From Sphingobacterium corticibacterium (GTDB lineage: Bacteria; Bacteroidota; Bacteroidia; Sphingobacteriales; Sphingobacteriaceae): a DNA stretch of 64,000 bases. The DNA is taken from NCBI RefSeq assembly GCF_004208525.1, contig NZ_SGIT01000004.1:248001-312000 (forward strand), read 5' to 3'. This document shows positions 35,084 to 43,232 of the stretch, one piece after another. Under the pieces are notes generated by a model. It was not told the DNA's origin, did not search any database, and saw only the letters and a program-made list of their open reading frames with translations. Position 1 is the stretch's first letter. Every line of letters begins with the position of its first letter. A program made the position numbers and the translations under genes.

Positions 35084-35638
35084 ATGTCAAGAATTGGAAA
35101 AGCGCCTATCGCTATTCCTTCGGGAGTAACGATCAACGTATCAGATAAAAATCTGGTAACGGTAAAAGGACCGAAAGGCGAACTAACACAGCAAGTGGAT
35201 AGTGATATTACCGTAAAACAAGAAGACGATACTATTATAGTATCACGTCCTACTGAACAAAAAAGACACAAATCATTACATGGTTTGTACCGCGCCTTAA
35301 TCAATAACATGGTTGTAGGTGTTACGGAAGGATACAAAACTACACAGGAACTAGTCGGTGTAGGTTACCGTGCAACAAGTACAGGTAATACATTGGAGTT
35401 AGCCTTAGGTTTCTCTCACCCGATTGTTTTTATATTGCCAAAGGAAATTAAAGTAACTACTACTTCGGAAAAAGGTAAAAATCCTACTATTACGTTGGAA
35501 AGTGCTGATAAGCAGTTAATCGGTCAGATTGCTGCGAAAATCCGTAGCTTCCGTAAGCCGGAGCCTTACAAAGGAAAAGGTGTTAAATTTGTAGGTGAAG
35601 TATTAAGAAGAAAAGCAGGTAAATCAGCTAAAAAATAA
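35084..35638 (+). CDS. rplF: 50S ribosomal protein L6
   Basis: A 184-residue L6 with two similar domains; starts MSRIGKAPIAIPSGVTI and contains the C-terminal signature around KIRSFRKPEPYKGKGVKF. ATG 35084 is used; the frame open from 35033 would overlap rpsH and adds a non-family leader. Confidence 0.97.
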   Translation: MSRIGKAPIAIPSGVTINVSDKNLVTVKGPKGELTQQVDSDITVKQEDDTIIVSRPTEQKRHKSLHGLYRALINNMVVGVTEGYKTTQELVGVGYRATSTGNTLELALGFSHPIVFILPKEIKVTTTSEKGKNPTITLESADKQLIGQIAAKIRSFRKPEPYKGKGVKFVGEVLRRKAGKSAKK

Positions 35639-35643
35639 TAACC

Positions 35644-35997
35644 ATGGCAGGAAATAAAACATCTCGCAGAGAGCGAATCAAAAAAGGAATAAGAAAGAGC
35701 CTGACTGGAACGGCTGAGCGTCCACGTTTATCCGTTTTCAGAAGCAATAAAGGTATCTATGCTCAAATTATCGATGATGAGGCTGGAAAAACGTTAGCTT
35801 CAGCGTCTTCAGGTTCGAAGGATTTTGCCGCAAGCGGTACAAAAATAGAGCAATCGAAGGCTGTCGGAAAATTAGTGGCAGAAAAAGCTGTAGCAGCAGG
35901 TATTAGCAAAGTAGTTTTTGACCGTAATGGGTACTTATACCATGGCCGTGTGAAATCATTGGCTGAAGGTGCTCGCGAAGGCGGTTTGGACTTTTAA
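35644..35997 (+). CDS. rplR: 50S ribosomal protein L18
   Basis: A 117-residue L18, which binds 5S rRNA with L5. The segment RPRLSVFRSNKGIYAQIIDD and the C-terminal VVFDRNGYLYHGRVKSLAEG are typical. It lies 5 nt after rplF and 11 nt before rpsE. Confidence 0.97.
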   Translation: MAGNKTSRRERIKKGIRKSLTGTAERPRLSVFRSNKGIYAQIIDDEAGKTLASASSGSKDFAASGTKIEQSKAVGKLVAEKAVAAGISKVVFDRNGYLYHGRVKSLAEGAREGGLDF

Positions 35998-36008
35998 TCA
36001 ATAAGAAC

Positions 36009-36527
36009 ATGGCATTAAGCAATATAAAAAGAGTAAAATCAAGCGAAATAGAATTAAAAGATCGCTTAGTAAGCATCCAACGCGTAGCGAAAGTGACTAA
36101 AGGCGGTCGTACCTTCAGTTTCTCGGCTATCGTTGTTGTGGGTGACGAAAATGGTATCGTGGGTTACGGACTTGGTAAAGCAAAAGAGGTTACTGAGGCT
36201 ATTACGAAGGGTATCGATGATGCAAAGAAAAACTTGATTAAAGTTCCTATCATCAACGGTACAGTTCCTCACGAACAACATGGCAAATTCTCTGGAGGTC
36301 GCGTTTTGATTAAGCCAGCTGTTGGCGGTACGGGCGTACTAGCAGGTGGTGCAATGCGTGCCGTATTGGAGAGTGCGGGTATTAAGGACGTATTAGCGAA
36401 ATCATTGGGTTCATCCAATCCGCACAATGTTGTGAAAGCAACAGTTGATGCATTGGTTAAACTTCGTGATGCCTACACCGTTGCCCAAAACCGCGGTGTC
36501 GATTTAAACAAAGTATTTAACGGTTAA
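36009..36527 (+). CDS. rpsE: 30S ribosomal protein S5
   Basis: A 172-residue S5 near the decoding centre and mRNA entry. The start of the double-stranded-RNA-binding-like fold LKDRLVSIQRVAKVTKGGR and the signature VVVGDENGIVGYGLGKAKE are present. rpmD follows after 5 nt. Confidence 0.98.
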   Translation: MALSNIKRVKSSEIELKDRLVSIQRVAKVTKGGRTFSFSAIVVVGDENGIVGYGLGKAKEVTEAITKGIDDAKKNLIKVPIINGTVPHEQHGKFSGGRVLIKPAVGGTGVLAGGAMRAVLESAGIKDVLAKSLGSSNPHNVVKATVDALVKLRDAYTVAQNRGVDLNKVFNG

Positions 36528-36532
36528 TTATC

Positions 36533-36712
36533 ATGGCAAAAATCAAAATCACCCAGATAAAGAGCGTTATCGACAGAAGCGAGCGCCAAAAGAGAACTAT
36601 TCAGGCCCTTGGCTTGAAACGTATCAACCACTTCGTAGAAGTTGAAGCTACACCATCCATTATCGGTATGGTCAGAAAAGTCAACCACTTAGTAGCGGTA
36701 GAGACTGTTTAA
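36533..36712 (+). CDS. rpmD: 50S ribosomal protein L30
   Basis: A 59-residue L30, translated by hand from ATG 36533 to TAA 36710-36712. It begins MAKIKITQIKSVIDRSER and ends VRKVNHLVAVETV. The size and its position between rpsE and rplO are as expected. A structured 120-nt gap follows. Confidence 0.95.
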   Translation: MAKIKITQIKSVIDRSERQKRTIQALGLKRINHFVEVEATPSIIGMVRKVNHLVAVETV

Positions 36713-36725
36713 GATAGAATAGGTA

Positions 36726-36813
36726 AATGGAAAGGGTTTTCGGATTCTTTCCATTCCGTTTATTAATTAATTATTCATCGTTACGACCTGTTTAGTGAGA
36801 GCGAAGGCGTAAC
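36726..36813 (+). promoter_or_regulatory. Two small hairpins between rpmD and rplO
   Basis: First: AATGGAAAG (36726-36734) with CTTTCCATT (36747-36755), 9-bp perfect. Second: GTTACG (36780-36785) with CGTAAC (36808-36813). The gap is 120 nt in an operon whose other junctions are mostly shorter than 20 nt. The role is unknown; leader, attenuator or processing signals are possible. Confidence 0.4.
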
Positions 36814-36832
36814 ACAACATTTTTAATACAAA

Positions 36833-37279
36833 ATGAATTTAAGTAGTTTAAAACCAGCTAAAGGTTCTGTAAAAAACAGAAAACGTATCGGTAGAGGTCA
36901 AGGATCTGGTCGTGGCGGTACATCAACTCGTGGCCATAAAGGTGCCGGTTCGCGTTCAGGACATTCTACGAAGATTGGTTTCGAAGGTGGTCAAATGCCT
37001 TTGCAACGTCGCGTACCTAAGTTCGGTTTCAAAAACATGAATCGCGTCGAGTATAAAGGAATTAACTTGGACGTATTGCAGGAGCTGGTAGCTAAGTACA
37101 ATTTGACAGCTATCGACTTCGATACTTTAAAAGCTCATGGATTAGTTGCCAAAAAAGACTTAGTGAAAATCTTAGGTCGTGGCGAGTTGACTACTAAAGT
37201 AGAAGTTAAAGCCCATGCTTTTTCTGCTTCGGCACAGAAAGCTATTGAAGCTGCAGGTGGTTCTATCGAAAAACTATAA
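36833..37279 (+). CDS. rplO: 50S ribosomal protein L15
   Basis: A 148-residue L15. The N-terminal Gly/Arg-rich loop GRGQGSGRGGTSTRGHKGAG and the segment FEGGQMPLQRRVPKFGF are characteristic. It precedes secY by 6 nt. Confidence 0.97.
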   Translation: MNLSSLKPAKGSVKNRKRIGRGQGSGRGGTSTRGHKGAGSRSGHSTKIGFEGGQMPLQRRVPKFGFKNMNRVEYKGINLDVLQELVAKYNLTAIDFDTLKAHGLVAKKDLVKILGRGELTTKVEVKAHAFSASAQKAIEAAGGSIEKL

Positions 37280-37285
37280 AATTAC

Positions 37286-38629
37286 ATGAAGAAACTAATC
37301 ACAACCTTAACCAATATATGGAAAATAGAAGATTTACGCAATCGTATTATTACCACATTGCTTCTTCTTCTTATCTACCGTATTGGTTGTCACGTGGTTC
37401 TGCCGGGTGTCAACCCTGATGCATTAGTGGCTAGAAGTAGCGAAGGCAATAGCATATTGGACTTAATCAATATGTTTGCTGGAGGGTCGTTCTCCCGGTC
37501 GGCGATATTCGCGTTGGGTGTAATGCCCTACATTTCTGCATCAATCGTTGTTCAGTTATTGGGGATAGCGGTTCCTGCATTTCAGAAAATGCAAAAAGAA
37601 GGCGAATCGGGTCGTAAAAAAATGACACAGATTACGCGTTACCTAACATTGGCGATTACGTTGGTGCAAGCGGTAGCTTATGTGAAAACACAAGTCCCTG
37701 CAGAAGCGAAAACATTAGCAGAACCAATGTTCACTATTCTTTCTGCAATTGTGTTAACAGCAGGTACCTTGTTTGTGATGTGGCTTGGTGAAAAAATTAC
37801 AGATAAAGGTATTGGTAATGGTATCTCCTTAATTATCATGGCAGGTATCATTGCGCAGTTGCCAGCAGGTATTGTGGCAGAGTGGGGATCTCGTATGAGT
37901 CCTAGTGGAGGTGGACCTATTCCACTTTTATTAGAGTTTGTCGCCCTTTTCTTTGTTGTGATTTTTGCCATCTTGGTGGTGCAAGGTATTCGTAAAGTCC
38001 CTGTACAGTACGCCAAAAAGATTGTTGGTAACAAGCAGGTCGGTGGGGTACGCCAGTATATTCCTTTAAAAGTGAATGCTGCCGGCGTTATGCCTATTAT
38101 ATTTGCACAGGCTATTATGTTCTTGCCAATGGCTTTATCACAGTTTTTTCCAGATTTACAGTCTGATTTTTTAGCGTCATTAAGTAACTATACATCCGTT
38201 GCCTACAACGTAACATTTGCTGTTCTCATTATTGCGTTTACGTTTTTCTATACGGCAATTATGGTAAATCCACAGCAGATGTCTGAAGACATGAAGAAGA
38301 ATGGCGGCTTTATTCCTGGAATAAAGCCGGGTTACGATACGAATATTTTTATCGATAACGTCATCTCGCGTATTACCTTCCCGGGAGCTATATTCATTGC
38401 GATTATTGCGGTGATGCCTGCTCTAGCGGCTAAATTAGGTGTGAATAACCAATTCGCACATTTCTATGGAGGTACTTCTTTATTGATTCTAGTAGGTGTA
38501 GTGTTAGATACATTACAGCAGATTGAGAGTCATCTGTTAATGCGTCATTATGACGGCTTGATGAAGACGGGCAGAGTAAAGGGTCGTTCGACAGCTACCG
38601 TAGAAGGTATCGATCAATCAGCACTTTAA
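37286..38629 (+). CDS. secY: Protein translocase subunit SecY
   Basis: A 447-residue channel subunit of the Sec translocon with about ten membrane segments. It starts with the usual amphipathic ITTLTNIWKIEDLRNRI and includes IGCHVVLPGVNPDAL, the plug region NMFAGGSFSRSAIFALGVMP, and the C-terminal loop with MKTGRVKGRS. It works with SecE and SecG, encoded elsewhere. map starts 3 nt downstream. Confidence 0.98.
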   Translation: MKKLITTLTNIWKIEDLRNRIITTLLLLLIYRIGCHVVLPGVNPDALVARSSEGNSILDLINMFAGGSFSRSAIFALGVMPYISASIVVQLLGIAVPAFQKMQKEGESGRKKMTQITRYLTLAITLVQAVAYVKTQVPAEAKTLAEPMFTILSAIVLTAGTLFVMWLGEKITDKGIGNGISLIIMAGIIAQLPAGIVAEWGSRMSPSGGGPIPLLLEFVALFFVVIFAILVVQGIRKVPVQYAKKIVGNKQVGGVRQYIPLKVNAAGVMPIIFAQAIMFLPMALSQFFPDLQSDFLASLSNYTSVAYNVTFAVLIIAFTFFYTAIMVNPQQMSEDMKKNGGFIPGIKPGYDTNIFIDNVISRITFPGAIFIAIIAVMPALAAKLGVNNQFAHFYGGTSLLILVGVVLDTLQQIESHLLMRHYDGLMKTGRVKGRSTATVEGIDQSAL

Positions 38630-38632
38630 TAA

Positions 38633-39415
38633 ATGTCCAAAGTTTATTATAAAACAGAAGAACAAATCGAGCAAATACGAGAGTCTGCAAAGGTACTCTC
38701 GTTATTACTTGGTGAGATTGCAAAGGAAGTAAAGCCTGGAATTACTACGTTATCGCTAGATAAATTAGCCTATGATTTTATTCATGACAATGGAGGTACC
38801 CCTGCATTCCTGAACTATCAAGGTTTCCCATTTTCGTTATGTATATCGGTAAACGATCAAATTGTTCACGGATTTCCGAGTGATTATGTGCTGAAGGAAG
38901 GTGATATCGTTTCGGTAGACGGTGGCGTCAATTTAAAGGGATTTATTAGTGATTCAGCCTACACTTTTGGTGTAGGTAATATTTCGGCAGAAGCACAGCA
39001 ATTGTTGGAGGTGACCAAAGCAGCTTTGTATAAAGGTATTGAGCAGGCAGTCGCCGGAAAACGTGTAGGCGATATTTCAGCAGCCGTGCAAGAACATGTT
39101 GCACCTTACCATTATGGTATCGTAAGAGAGCTAGTAGGACATGGTGTTGGTTTACATTTGCACGAAAAGCCGGAAGTGCCAAACTACGGAAAGCGTGGTT
39201 CTGGACCAAAGTTGGACGCCGGTTTGGTCATTTGTATTGAGCCGATGATCAATGCAGGCAAAGCTGGTGTGAAGTTTTGGGATGATGGTTGGACGGTGAG
39301 TACTATTGATGGAAAGTTATCTGCTCATTTTGAACAGATGGTTGCTATCCGAAAAGGTACGCCGGACGTGTTGCTGACATTTGAACATGTGGAAGAAGTT
39401 TTGGGTAAAAAGTAG
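38633..39415 (+). CDS. map: Methionine aminopeptidase, type I
   Basis: A 260-residue metalloprotease removing N-terminal Met from new proteins. Metal ligands are visible as the Asp of VDGGVNLKGFISDSAYTFG, the His of ELVGHGVGLHLHEKPEVPN, and the Glu residues in CIEPMINAG and HFEQMVAI. Length fits the family. It lies between secY and infA, as commonly in Bacteroidetes. Confidence 0.97.
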   Translation: MSKVYYKTEEQIEQIRESAKVLSLLLGEIAKEVKPGITTLSLDKLAYDFIHDNGGTPAFLNYQGFPFSLCISVNDQIVHGFPSDYVLKEGDIVSVDGGVNLKGFISDSAYTFGVGNISAEAQQLLEVTKAALYKGIEQAVAGKRVGDISAAVQEHVAPYHYGIVRELVGHGVGLHLHEKPEVPNYGKRGSGPKLDAGLVICIEPMINAGKAGVKFWDDGWTVSTIDGKLSAHFEQMVAIRKGTPDVLLTFEHVEEVLGKK

Positions 39416-39445
39416 TTGGTTTTCAATATTTTTTATTTATCTTTG
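39416..39445 (+). promoter_or_regulatory. Internal promoter in front of infA
   Basis: TTG at 39416-39418, exactly 19 nt, then TATCTTTG at 39438-39445, a full consensus match. Transcription would start near 39449, so the mRNA 5' end would begin with the small hairpin CCTGT (39450-39454) / ACAGG (39459-39463). Confidence 0.75.
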
Positions 39446-39490
39446 CACTCCTGTTTGTACAGGCCAAAAAAGTAAATTAACATAGGATAT

Positions 39491-39709
39491 ATGGCTAAAC
39501 AAGCCTCGATAGAACAAGACGGTATAATTAAGGAGGCGCTTTCTAATGCGATGTTCCGTGTAGAATTGGAAAATGGGCATGAAATTATTGCGCATATTTC
39601 CGGAAAAATGCGTATGCATTATATCAAAATTTTACCTGGAGATAAAGTGAAGTTGGAAATGTCGCCTTATGATTTAACAAAGGGAAGAATTACGTATCGC
39701 TATAAATAG
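39491..39709 (+). CDS. infA: Translation initiation factor IF-1
   Basis: A 72-residue OB-fold factor that binds the A site during initiation. It begins MAKQASIEQDGIIKEALSNA and includes the conserved HISGKMRMHYIKILPGDKV. It is preceded by a consensus promoter, so it is probably expressed from its own start as well as by read-through from map. Confidence 0.97.
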   Translation: MAKQASIEQDGIIKEALSNAMFRVELENGHEIIAHISGKMRMHYIKILPGDKVKLEMSPYDLTKGRITYRYK

Positions 39710-39757
39710 CGGTTGTTTTTACTTTTCGGTATAATAGGCTTTTAAAATACTACAACA

Positions 39758-39874
39758 ATGAAAGTTAGAGCATCAATAAAAAAACGTAGCGCGGATTGTA
39801 AAGTTATCCGTCGCAAAGGAAAGGTTTTTGTAATCAACAAAAAGAACCCTAAGTTCAAGCAACGTCAAGGGTAG
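39758..39874 (+). CDS. rpmJ: 50S ribosomal protein L36 (zinc-free type)
   Basis: A 38-residue L36, translated by hand from ATG 39758 to TAG 39872-39874. It begins MKVRASIKKRSADCKVIRRK and ends KNPKFKQRQG. Of the C-x2-C-x12-C-H ligands of the zinc form, only one Cys (residue 14) remains, with Ser11 and Asn27 at other positions, as usual in Bacteroidetes. Confidence 0.96.
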   Translation: MKVRASIKKRSADCKVIRRKGKVFVINKKNPKFKQRQG

Positions 39875-39904
39875 TTTAATTAACATAATCGCTTAAAGTA
39901 TTAT

Positions 39905-40282
39905 ATGGCAAGGATAGCAGGTATAGATTTACCTAAAAACAAAAGAGGCGTAATAGGCCTTACCTACATCTTCGGTATTGGTCGTTCCACAGCGGCTTAT
40001 ATCTTGAAAAAAGCGGGTATCAGTGAGGATGTTAAAGTATCTGAATGGAACGATGATCAATTAACAGCCATCCGTAACATCATCAACGAAGAAGTTAAAG
40101 TTGAAGGTGCTTTGCGTTCTGAAGTGCAGTTAAACATCAAACGTTTGATGGATATTGGTTGTTACCGTGGCCTACGTCACCGTAAGCATTTACCTCTTCG
40201 CGGTCAACGTACAAAAAACAACTCACGTACCCGTAAAGGTAAACGTAAAACAGTTGCAAACAAGAAAAAAGCTACTAAATAA
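39905..40282 (+). CDS. rpsM: 30S ribosomal protein S13
   Basis: A 125-residue S13 of the small-subunit head, contacting the P-site tRNA and L5. It begins MARIAGIDLPKNKRGVIGLT and includes CYRGLRHRKHLPLRGQRTKN. The Lys-rich C-terminal tail is typical. rpsK follows after 10 nt. Confidence 0.97.
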   Translation: MARIAGIDLPKNKRGVIGLTYIFGIGRSTAAYILKKAGISEDVKVSEWNDDQLTAIRNIINEEVKVEGALRSEVQLNIKRLMDIGCYRGLRHRKHLPLRGQRTKNNSRTRKGKRKTVANKKKATK

Positions 40283-40292
40283 TAATTAAGAA

Positions 40293-40682
40293 ATGGCTAA
40301 AAGTAAAAAGGTTACAAAAAAGCGTATCGTCGTTATTGAGCCAGTAGGTCAAGCTCATATCAACGCTACCTTTAACAACATCATCATTACTTTGACAAAC
40401 AATCAAGGTCAGACTATTTCATGGTCTTCAGCTGGTAAAATGGGGTTCAGAGGTTCTAAAAAGAATACTCCGTACGCTGCTGGTCAAGCTGCTCAAGACT
40501 GTGGTAAAGTTGCACACGACTTAGGTTTACGCAAAGTTGAAGTTTTTGTAAAAGGTCCGGGAGCTGGACGTGAGTCGGCAATCCGTACATTACAGACCAT
40601 TGGAATCGATGTGACTACGATCAAAGATATCACGCCACTTCCGCACAATGGTTGTCGTCCTCCAAAACGGAGAAGAGTTTAA
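40293..40682 (+). CDS. rpsK: 30S ribosomal protein S11
   Basis: A 129-residue S11 on the platform of the small subunit. Typical segments are AHINATFNNIIITLTNNQG, SSAGKMGFRGSKKNTPYAAG, and the C-terminal DITPLPHNGCRPPKRRRV. A 67-nt gap precedes rpsD. Confidence 0.98.
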   Translation: MAKSKKVTKKRIVVIEPVGQAHINATFNNIIITLTNNQGQTISWSSAGKMGFRGSKKNTPYAAGQAAQDCGKVAHDLGLRKVEVFVKGPGAGRESAIRTLQTIGIDVTTIKDITPLPHNGCRPPKRRRV

Positions 40683-40749
40683 TAATTTTATTGTTTAAGA
40701 TAAGATTCGTCAGCTATAGGTTGATAGATACTTCAAACAGAGAGAAAAA

Positions 40750-41358
40750 ATGGCAAGATATACAGGACCTAAGTCCAAAATTGCACGTAAATTCAGAGAG
40801 CCTATTTTTGGCCCTGATAAGGCTTTAGAAAAAAAGAATTATCCTCCAGGACAACACGGTCCGTCAAAAAGAAGAGGTAAGCAATCTGAATACGCTATTC
40901 AGTTGCTAGAAAAGCAAAAAGCAAAATACACCTACGGTGTTTTGGAGCGTCAGTTCCGTACGTTGTTTGCAAAGGCATCAGCGAAGCAAGGTATTACTGG
41001 GGAGAACTTCTTGAGATTATTAGAAGCTCGTCTGGATAATGTTGTTTACCGTTTGGGTATTGCTCCAACACGTGCAGCAGCTCGTCAGTTGGTTTCACAC
41101 AAGCACGTTACCGTTAACGGAGAAGTCGTTAACATCCCATCATATAGCCTACGTCCGGGCGATGTAATTGCCGTTCGTGAGCGCTCTAAATCTTTAGAAG
41201 CTATCGTAGCTTCTGTAGAAGGAAGAAAGATTAACAAATTCAGTTGGTTAGAGTGGAACGCTAATGAATTAACAGGAACGTTCGTTTCTTTCCCTGAAAG
41301 AGTTGATATTCCAGAAAACATTAAAGAAAACTTAATCGTAGAGTTGTACTCTAAATAG
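40750..41358 (+). CDS. rpsD: 30S ribosomal protein S4
   Basis: A 202-residue S4, a primary 16S rRNA binder. It begins MARYTGPKSKIARKFREP and holds the S4 RNA-binding domain LEARLDNVVYRLGIAPTRAA. No Cys cluster is seen near the N-terminus, so it is the zinc-free form. It lies between rpsK and rpoA, as in standard alpha operons. A small GC-containing dyad lies in the gap before rpoA. Confidence 0.97.
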   Translation: MARYTGPKSKIARKFREPIFGPDKALEKKNYPPGQHGPSKRRGKQSEYAIQLLEKQKAKYTYGVLERQFRTLFAKASAKQGITGENFLRLLEARLDNVVYRLGIAPTRAAARQLVSHKHVTVNGEVVNIPSYSLRPGDVIAVRERSKSLEAIVASVEGRKINKFSWLEWNANELTGTFVSFPERVDIPENIKENLIVELYSK

Positions 41359-41445
41359 TAATTAATAGGAGTGAGCCAAATCTCTAGATTATGCTTACTC
41401 TTATTATATTTTACGTTATTAATAAAAACTTTTAAAAGAAAATAA

Positions 41446-42438
41446 ATGGCAATTTTAGCATTTCAAAGACCGGATAAAGTTATCATGCAAAAATCAACAG
41501 ATTTTGATGGTACTTTCGAATTTCGTCCATTAGAGCCTGGTTTTGGTGTAACTATTGGTAATGCTTTGCGCCGTATTTTATTGTCCTCCTTAGAAGGATA
41601 TGCAATTACGTCGGTAAGGTTTTCAGGCGTTTCGCACGAGTTTTCTACTATCAAAGGTGTTGTTGAAGATGTTACCGAGATCATTTTGAACTTGAAGCAA
41701 GTTCGTTTCAAGAAAACTGGTGAGCAGGGCGATAGCGAAAAGATCTTTGTCGTTATTAATGGTCAAGATCAATTTAAAGCGGGCGATATTACGAAGTTCT
41801 CCAATAATTTTACAGTTTTAAATCCAGAATTGGTTATCTGTAATATGGATAATTCCGTTACTATAGAGGTTGAACTCTCTGTAGCTAAGGGACGCGGTTA
41901 TGTAAATGCTGAAGAAAATAAAGTTACAGACGGTCCTGTTGGTTTTATCGCTGTAGATTCTATTTACACGCCAATTAAGAACGTAAAATACACCATCGAG
42001 AATTATCGTGTAGAACAAAAAACCGACTACGAGAAATTGTTGTTGGATATTTCTACCGACGGTTCTATTCATCCCGAAGAGGCTTTGAAAGAAGCTGCTA
42101 AGATTTTGATTCAACACTTCATGTTATTCTCTGATGAAAATATGTTGTTAGAGTCTCAAACAAAAGAGGAAACCAAGGTAGTGGACGAGGAAATTTTACA
42201 CATGCGTAAAATATTGAAAACCGAGTTGGTGGATTTAGATCTTTCTGTTCGTGCGTTGAACTGCTTGAAAGCGGCTGATATTCGTACATTGGCAGAATTG
42301 GTGACTTATGACGTTGCGGATATGTTGAAGTTCCGTAACTTCGGTAAGAAGTCTTTGAGCGAAATTCAAGAGTTGGTTAAATCGAAAGGTTTGTCGTTCG
42401 GTATGAATCTGTCCAAATATAAATTGGACGAAGAATAA
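41446..42438 (+). CDS. rpoA: DNA-directed RNA polymerase subunit alpha
   Basis: A 330-residue alpha subunit. The N-terminal assembly domain contains EPGFGVTIGNALRRILLSSL (about residues 29-48); the C-terminal domain (about 255-330), with LDLSVRALNCLKAADIRTL and FGKKSLSEIQ, binds DNA and activators. Length is standard. It lies between rpsD and rplQ. Confidence 0.98.
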   Translation: MAILAFQRPDKVIMQKSTDFDGTFEFRPLEPGFGVTIGNALRRILLSSLEGYAITSVRFSGVSHEFSTIKGVVEDVTEIILNLKQVRFKKTGEQGDSEKIFVVINGQDQFKAGDITKFSNNFTVLNPELVICNMDNSVTIEVELSVAKGRGYVNAEENKVTDGPVGFIAVDSIYTPIKNVKYTIENYRVEQKTDYEKLLLDISTDGSIHPEEALKEAAKILIQHFMLFSDENMLLESQTKEETKVVDEEILHMRKILKTELVDLDLSVRALNCLKAADIRTLAELVTYDVADMLKFRNFGKKSLSEIQELVKSKGLSFGMNLSKYKLDEE

Positions 42439-42510
42439 AATTAATTAATAAATAAGCGACCTGTTGCGTAATTCCTCTTTTAAGAACGGTACGCACAAAA
42501 ACACAAAAAA

Positions 42511-43098
42511 ATGAGACACGGAAAAAAAGTAGACAAATTAGGGCGCACTGACAGTCACCGTAAGGCGATGTTGGCCAACATGGCGACTTCATTGATCAAA
42601 CACAAGCGTATTACGACGACTTTAGCTAAAGCTAGAGCATTGCGTAAGTATGTAGAACCTTTGATTACAAAATCAAAGAATGATACAACGCATTCTCGTC
42701 GTACAGTATTCGCTTACTTAAAAGACAAAGAAGCTGTAACGATTTTATTCCGCGAAATTTCGGAAAAAGTTGCTTCTCGTCCGGGTGGGTATACACGTAT
42801 CATCAAGTTAGAAAATCGTCTTGGTGACAATGCTGAAATGGCCTTCATCGAATTGGTTGACTACAACGAAATCTATGGACAAACAGCGAAAGAAGAGAAG
42901 AAAGCGACTCGCCGACGCGGTGGTAAGAAGAAAGCTACGGAAAAAACTGCTGAAGTTGAAGTAGCTGAAGAAGTAGAAGTGACGGAGGAAGTTAAAGACG
43001 AAGTATCTAAAGCAGAAGCAACAGCGGAAGAAACTTCCGCAGCTGAAGAAGCGCCTGCAAAAGAAGAATCTTCGGAAAAGGAAGAGAAAAAAGATTAA
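42511..43098 (+). CDS. rplQ: 50S ribosomal protein L17 with an acidic C-terminal tail
   Basis: A 195-residue protein whose first about 125 residues are a normal L17 (MRHGKKVDKLGRTDSHRKAM; the conserved MATSLIKHKRITTTLAKA). A basic linker (about 130-145) is followed by an Ala/Glu/Val-rich acidic tail of about 50 residues that exceeds the core family. It ends the ribosomal superoperon and is followed by a strong terminator. Confidence 0.97.
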   Translation: MRHGKKVDKLGRTDSHRKAMLANMATSLIKHKRITTTLAKARALRKYVEPLITKSKNDTTHSRRTVFAYLKDKEAVTILFREISEKVASRPGGYTRIIKLENRLGDNAEMAFIELVDYNEIYGQTAKEEKKATRRRGGKKKATEKTAEVEVAEEVEVTEEVKDEVSKAEATAEETSAAEEAPAKEESSEKEEKKD

Positions 43099-43114
43099 TA
43101 TTTTTCTCATTTAT

Positions 43115-43149
43115 AAAAAAGCCCGTCACATATCATGACGGGCTTTTTT
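43115..43149 (+). terminator. Terminator of the ribosomal superoperon
   Basis: Stem GCCCGTCA (43121-43128) with TGACGGGC (43136-43143), loop of 7 nt, extended by the A run before it and the T run after it (AAAAAA / TTTTTT). It lies 16 nt after the rplQ stop. Confidence 0.93.
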
Positions 43150-43185
43150 ATTTTATAATTACTTATTATTTTCAGCATGTTACGT

Positions 43186-43193
43186 TATATTTG
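43186..43193 (+). promoter_or_regulatory. Candidate -7 element for argD
   Basis: TATATTTG matches TAnnTTTG and gives a 5' UTR of about 36 nt before ATG 43233. The -33 region has only TTA at about the right distance. Confidence 0.45.
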
Positions 43194-43232
43194 CGTATAG
43201 TATTTTATCCATACCAGTTTATTTTTTTATAC

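Noticed and set aside
41359..41445. S4-binding leader between rpsD and rpoA
   Set aside because: Only a short imperfect dyad GAGTGAGC/GCTTACTC is visible, too weak to call.
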